From Epiperipatus broadwayi (lineage: Eukaryota; Onychophora; Udeonychophora; Euonychophora; Peripatidae), in the NCBI GenBank assembly GCA_028023455.1, contig JAQFVV010006453.1, positions 1 to 64,000 of the forward strand: a stretch of DNA of 64,000 bases. Direction: 5' to 3'. Below, piece by piece: positions 59,421 through 64,000 of the stretch (the stretch's first letter is position 1; the number at the start of each line of letters is the position of its first letter). The notes below the pieces were generated by a model. That model saw only the letters and a program-made list of their open reading frames with translations. It had not been told where the DNA came from and did not search any database. The translations under genes were made by a program, and so were the position numbers.

Positions 59421-60655
59421 ATAAGAGGTTCAATCTGTTGAACAAAACTGTAATTTAAATATATTATTTTTACATAATATTCGAATACAAATATAATGTT
59501 TATACTGAACTATAAATGTAATTTGAAGGAATTTGAACACAGGTTTTTAAGCTCTCTTTATCTATCTACTTCATTTTATTTAACCAATATATTTGACCAT
59601 GTACATATTAAAAAAACTAAATGATCTCCAATATATATATATATATATTTCATGCTAAACCAGCAATCATTAGTAGGTTCAGATTATTTTTACATAAATA
59701 ACTTCATGAGATAAAGGCTGAAATGTAAAAACAAGTAACTTAGAAAATATGCATAGTGAAAGTACTTGAAGGGGAGGAGTTACCATTACCAAATTTTTTA
59801 TAAATAACATTAAGGGTAGCTCTATTATCATGGCATGATTGAAGATCTTTGAAATATGAATTCGATAAATAATAAAAAAGATGAAGTTATAAAATATTGC
59901 AATGCTAAAAAGAAGAAGACAAAAAGCAAAATTGAACATATATAAAGATTGCCAATACTCATAAAAAATAAAACATGGGAATTATTTTAATAGATCATCT
60001 CCAATAATTTATTTATAAGATTTATTGGGAAAACAACAGTTAGATAATAAATAGGTAAGAGATGAAAAATAGTTACAATCTGATTTTTGACAAATGAGTG
60101 TAAAGCAATAAAAAAAAATTTGAAAAACTGTTTGCAATAAATCTAAAATCACATTCAAAAGTCACAACCTATTAATCGTATAAAAATCATAAGAAATACT
60201 CGTCAACCTTGAAACTATTTATATGTCTTTAAACATATTTATACTCTTAAGATTTATTAAAAGTTCTGAATAAATCGCTAGGTTATCTAATACTGTTAGA
60301 TTAGTTTTTTTTCACTTTGTTTATGATGGAAGAAAGTATTCTGCTCTAAACTTGTTTTTTTATGAATGAGATTAATTTTATTTCATTTTAAATTACTTTA
60401 TACATTTTTGATATTTTTAAAAATATATTAAGATTATATTTTTATAAAATATGTATTAATAAAACTATATCTATCTACCAGTTCCTGTATTTTATATATC
60501 GCCATAGCAAACCATTTCTGCTTCCAACCTGTTAACCTTAAATTAAAAAGCTTATAAATGGAGCTTTATCTGTATTTCCAATTGCATGTATCATAACTTA
60601 TATCAAATTTTTATTTCTAATTTATTAAAAATAGTAGAAATGTTTTCAATTATTT
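59421..60655. other. AT-rich stretch with one hammerhead-like relic
   Basis: A short TA tract is at 59631-59648. The minus frame at 59679-59939 is hydrophobic with no recognised domain. The relic is listed separately. Confidence 0.45.
59642..59680 (-). ncRNA. Hammerhead-like relic related to 61.73 kb
   Basis: Minus strand: CTAATGA (59673-59667; G5 to A), T, TGCT/AGCA stem (59665-59662 with 59656-59653) around GGTTT, T, then GAAA (59651-59648) and a TA run. It shares TGGTTTAGCATGAAATA with 61747-61763. The G5 change should prevent cleavage. Confidence 0.45.
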
Positions 60656-60659
60656 TACT

Positions 60660-61045
60660 ATTTCATCATCATCATCACTATTTTCAATCTTTCTCAATTC
60701 ACTGCAAGATTAAGGTTTCTCCAAATTGGATTCAGTGTCTCCACTCCATAACTTCTCCACATCACACTAATAAATTTTTTTATTTCCTTCATCCATCTCA
60801 TATTACATATCTTTCTATATTTTTAACACTTTTTTGGGATTCAGTTTAAGACTTTAAATGTCAACTTTTTACCATCTGTTCTAAAAATATGTCCATTACA
60901 CTTTCTTAATTCTTGTGATGATGTTAGTGATATCTGTTTTCACACCCAAATATTTCACTTTATACTTTTGTCTGCAGTTTGAATTGCTTTTCTGTTAAGT
61001 GTCCACATCTCAAATCCATAAGTAAGAATTGGTAAAACACATAAT
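60660..61045 (-). mobile_element. RTE-type LINE, 3' end remnant
   Basis: It matches 57732-58165 throughout: the TCATCATCATCATCACT tail, TCACTGCAAGATTAAGG, CTTCTCCACATCACAC, TCATCCATCTCA and ATAAGTAAGAATTGGTAAAA. It is more decayed than the main copy; the plus frame at 60586-60849 is a shadow. Confidence 0.7.
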
Positions 61046-61577
61046 GCATAAGAACATGAAAAAGTTAACATAATTAAGAATATTTGTCAGGATAATTCTT
61101 TTTTTTTTTCAAATCATTTTGTAGCAATTTTGTGGAATAATTGAAGATTATATATCTAAAATTTATGGATGAAGAAATTTATAAAATTTATTAAATGAAA
61201 GCAAGAGAGTAAGACTAAAGATAAATTTGAATAATATTAATACAATGCTAATGGTTTTTCATATAATAAAACAAAATATGCCTATATATTTGAAAAATAT
61301 TTTTAAAGAAGTGTTTTACACATATGGGATTTGAAAGTTAGACATTCAATTGAGTGAAAAATCAAAATGTATTATTGACATCAGTCAAAAAGTTAACCCA
61401 TTATAAGATAGATTATTTTATCATTGCTATACTAAAATTGCCTGGGAATTGTTTTCAAATTTGGCAGATCAAATGGAAAATGGTTTCAGAAAATTTGCTA
61501 TAAAATCTTCATTTGAATGCATACAAATATTAAATTCACAAATATATAACTCTAACAATACCTTGCTTCATTAGATA
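61046..61577. other. AT-rich stretch, no gene recognised
   Basis: No structure or coding was seen. Confidence 0.45.
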
Positions 61578-61882
61578 TAATATATAGGGTATATGAGCAC
61601 AGACTTTCACATGACCCACCACTCTCCTCACAATCTAATAACACTGATACACTTAAACACATATATGTGTCCATTATCTTACTATATATCTGAGCACTTA
61701 TAGTATATATGTGTAGAGATGATAATCTGGATCAACTGATGATTACTGGTTTAGCATGAAATACATATATTGGTGATTATTTATCTTTTCAACATATATG
61801 TGTTTAAGTGTATCAGTGTTATTAGATAGTGTGGAGAGTGATGAGTCATGTGAAAGTCTGTGCTCATATACACTATATATTA
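61578..61882. repeat. Foldback with a hammerhead in its loop
   Basis: Arms 61578-61668 and 61793-61882 are inverted (GAGCACAGACTTTCACATGA, TAACACTGATACACTTAA). The 124-bp centre carries the ribozyme at 61731-61774. TCACATGA also appears in other hammerhead repeats of this window. Confidence 0.85.
61731..61774 (+). ncRNA. Hammerhead-like ribozyme, divergent sequence, UA cleavage step
   Basis: Stem I ATCAA (61731-61735) pairs with TTGGT (61770-61774), one G-U. Core CTGATGA (61736-61742) is consensus. A U-U mismatch precedes stem II TACT/AGCA (61744-61747 with 61753-61756), three of four pairs, loop GGTTT. GAAA is at 61758-61761. Stem III is ATA/TAT (61761-61763 with 61766-61768) with a CA loop, then A17 at 61769. 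All core positions fit; stem II is weak. Confidence 0.55.
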
Positions 61883-62039
61883 CATATATAGACACTAGGT
61901 ATATAATAAGCCTGTGTTTTAGTTATTTCATTAGATATAGTGGAACTTGATGGTTCAGTATCATGGTAGTTATCTATTAATATAATTCATGACATTTTAA
62001 TTACTTTAAATTTTAATAAGCATAACATATATTTTACTG
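61883..62039. other. Short junction, no feature seen
   Basis: AT-rich and not identified. Confidence 0.4.
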
Positions 62040-62052
62040 TTGATGTTCTTAA

Positions 62053-62340
62053 ATGGATGGATGATGACATTACAGTCCTTTTCAATGATGAATTTTATAA
62101 AATAAAATACATATGGCTTATGGTGCTACCATTAAGTAGAATAATTTGAAGTATAGTTCTTAACCAATTTTGAATTAGCAATTATTCCAAAAAGTTCATT
62201 ATAGCAACATCATATTTGTATATACTCCATGTAGATGATGTTCTTATCTATGCTGAAGAGAAAACAATTATTGATATAAAGGATGAGTTAACCCAATTAT
62301 CTAGTTTGGACTATAGAAAATGAAAATACATCAAATGGTA
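62053..62340 (+). pseudogene. PLE reverse transcriptase fragment
   Basis: One frame gives VLFNDEFYKIKYIWLMVLPL then SRII: the F-N-x-x-F-Y-x-Q-x-x-G-x-A-M-G-S-P-L block of PLE RTs with the glycine and serine positions altered. A shifted frame gives VDDVLIYAEEKTIIDIKDEL, the catalytic box and the following helix, as in copy 1. A shift lies between the two. Not functional. Confidence 0.65.
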
Positions 62341-62399
62341 TAAAGGTTTTAGATCCCTCTTAATCTTAATTAAATTTTGAATAATACTAAAGATAATTT

Positions 62400-62700
62400 A
62401 TCTCGAATCAAGCTCTTCAAATACTTTATAAAATTAAATGTAGTGAGCCAACACATAATGCAATATATTATTATAAGATTAGCGCAACACAAATATATAT
62501 ATATAAGCATACTATCCTAACATTAAATCTATATTTTTAGAACATGAAATGAAGTCTGGCCACAATTTCGGTCCTCTTAATATTAAAGACGTTCATACTG
62601 AGTGCAATGACTGAAAAAGAAAATATAAAGAGGCATTGTTTATTGCAAATAACATCAATGCAATAAATAAGAAAGACTTGTGCTTTATCACTTTAATGGT
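62400..62700 (+). pseudogene. PLE GIY-YIG endonuclease fragment
   Basis: LYKIKCSEPTHNAI opens the domain. After frame breaks, FLEHEMKSGHNFG, then TECND, a stop, KRKYKEA and INAINKK follow, colinear with 2090-2400. The shared in-frame stop after ECND in both copies suggests that it predates their separation. Confidence 0.6.
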
Positions 62701-62790
62701 AGATATAAATTATTAACTTATACATTCTCTTTATATAAGCTTACAGTAGTTCTATGAATATGACTGACCTGATCGAAAGCAATGCTTAGA

Positions 62791-62862
62791 AATAATATTT
62801 TATTAAATGTATAATCTTTGCAGAATAGTGCACCTTTACTATAATCTTTTTATATATTCAAA
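62791..62862. other. Short junction
   Basis: AT-rich and not identified. Confidence 0.4.
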
Positions 62863-62931
62863 ACCTGTAGAGGTCCCTACTATCGCATTTTTATACGCAT
62901 GTGCTTGAGGCTACAGCCTTAATGAATATTA
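62863..62931. repeat. One arm of the AAGGCTGTAACCT repeat
   Basis: CCTGTAGAGGTCCCTAC, TATCGCATTTTTATACGC and GGCTACAGCCTTAATGAATA match the right arm of 47281-47348. Confidence 0.65.
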
Positions 62932-63960
62932 AAGGCATGATTGAAATTGTCATTCAGTGAGCATGCGCAGTTATTTACCACATGATCAGTTACAGAGTAT
63001 CAAATAGTTGTTTGAACTCAACAATTTCATTCAACTATTGACAGTCGATTCAAAACCTACATCATCTCCAATCTGTTCCTTTCATCGCAGAATTAAATTG
63101 TTCCCTAATAAAAAGATATAGGAAATAGATATGAAATATTATAATTTATTATAAATAACTTAAATGGATATTTTTCATCGCCCTAAATAATCAATCAGGT
63201 CTAAAATTCGACTACTTTTTTTTCAAATAATAAAATTATTTGTGACTTATAAAACAAAATTTTAACTCATAAAACATATTGCTAATATTTAAAAAAATAT
63301 TTATAAAAAAGTCTTTCTTTTTAAAAAAAACTGCTACGGTATTTTAATATATATTTCGTTTAAATTGCTAACCTTTTATTGTTTACTATAAGATAAAAAA
63401 AATAATTTCAATTGCAAATATACATATTTAAATAATAAGAAAAAAAAGCAATGTAAGTAATAGAAAATCAATTACAGAAACGATTTCAACAGTTTTTTTC
63501 AATAAATAATGGAAATATAGTCTAAGAAATTTGATTGATATAAATAAAAAATATAATCCCATTATTTTAAAACAAATTACACATTATATATGTATGTGTG
63601 TGTGTGAGCGATCGTTATAAGTTGATTGTTGATGATGAATTAAAGCCAGAATTTTTAATTAATTCATCAAAAATAGCACGAACGAGAAAATTGCATATGT
63701 AAAAATGTATGTATGTTCGCTTATACATATAAAAATAAAAAAATGTAACAGTATCTATTTTAGCATTTTGTAGAAGAGAATTCCATATATTATAGGAATA
63801 TATTTTCTGCTTTTTTATATGTAGTGGGAGTGTCGAACCTAAAGGGAGACTGCAGTTGGTAGAAGAACCCGCTCACCCCCTTAGACTTAATTTCTTAACG
63901 ACTTTTAACTCTTAACTTTCCTTGCTCGATAAAAGTAGAATTTTATTATCTTTTATTGAC
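62932..63960. other. AT-rich stretch, no gene recognised
   Basis: TTTACCACATGATCAG near 62980 again resembles hammerhead-repeat flanks. Otherwise no structure or coding was seen. Confidence 0.4.
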
Positions 63961-63963
63961 ATT

Positions 63964-64000
63964 TTTTTTTTCTCATGTGTCATAGCATCGGCCGGGAAGC
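63964..64000 (-). repeat. tRNA-derived SINE, family 2, cut by the window end
   Basis: On the minus strand GATGCTATGACACATGAG plus an A-run is the 3' tail seen at 20712-20735. The tRNA-like head lies beyond the window. Confidence 0.65.

Larger units (their letters stand above)
62040..62790 (+). mobile_element. Penelope-like retroelement, copy 2
   Basis: RT pieces (62053-62340) and endonuclease pieces (62400-62700) as in copy 1, with the RT-to-endonuclease linker deleted near 62345-62370. It is free of the two foldbacks that break copy 1, and so shows the uninterrupted 3' region (TTCTATGAATATGACTGACC at 62752-62771). Confidence 0.7.

Overview
The window reads as AT-rich nuclear DNA from an animal, probably an invertebrate. 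This is inferred from the mix of mobile elements (Penelope-like, RTE-type LINE, Tigger/pogo-like, tRNA-derived SINEs) and from long microsatellites. I could not place it more precisely, and I found no host protein-coding gene: every longer open frame is either decayed transposon coding or a by-product of a microsatellite or inverted repeat. There are no ribosome binding sites, operons or bacterial features to annotate.

Layout. 0-5 kb: a truncated Tigger-like element, a Penelope-like element (PLE) broken by two foldback insertions, and a 1,009-bp Tigger deletion derivative with clean ends. 5.2-6.2 kb: about 960 bp of (TATC)n. 6.2-15.3 kb: a doubtful hAT-like relic, a tRNA-Leu-like SINE, other tRNA-like pieces and a consensus hammerhead ribozyme on the minus strand at 10.55 kb. 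15.4-17.9 kb: another hammerhead and a minus-strand LINE relic. 19-29 kb: SINEs (one tandemly doubled), foldbacks, three unusual hairpins near 24.5 kb, and a 590-bp foldback carrying two head-to-head hammerheads (25.6-26.2 kb). 30.5-31.3 kb: a PLE endonuclease relic with its flanking repeat arm. 31.3-35 kb: a quiet T-rich block. 35.1-36.4 kb: a third Tigger copy with another repeat nested in it. 39.6-43.3 kb: an RTE fragment and several decayed hammerhead foldbacks. 45-50 kb: four further inverted repeats, two of them with hammerheads. 51.3-56.3 kb: a 4.1-kb near-perfect palindrome abutting a 0.85-kb one. 57.7-61 kb: the best RTE-type LINE copy and a second 3' remnant. 61.6-62.9 kb: a foldback with a differently sequenced hammerhead, then a second copy of the first PLE.

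The main theme is a dispersed population of hammerhead ribozymes. Each has stem I, a CUGANGA-type core, stem II, GAAA, a very short self-complementary stem III and a UH cleavage step. Nearly all sit in inverted repeats, and some lie next to PLE relics. Hammerheads are already known in PLEs and in retrozymes. What stands out here is their number, their paired and palindromic arrangement, and sequence-divergent versions that keep the fold. All pairings were found by eye, without folding software or database searches.
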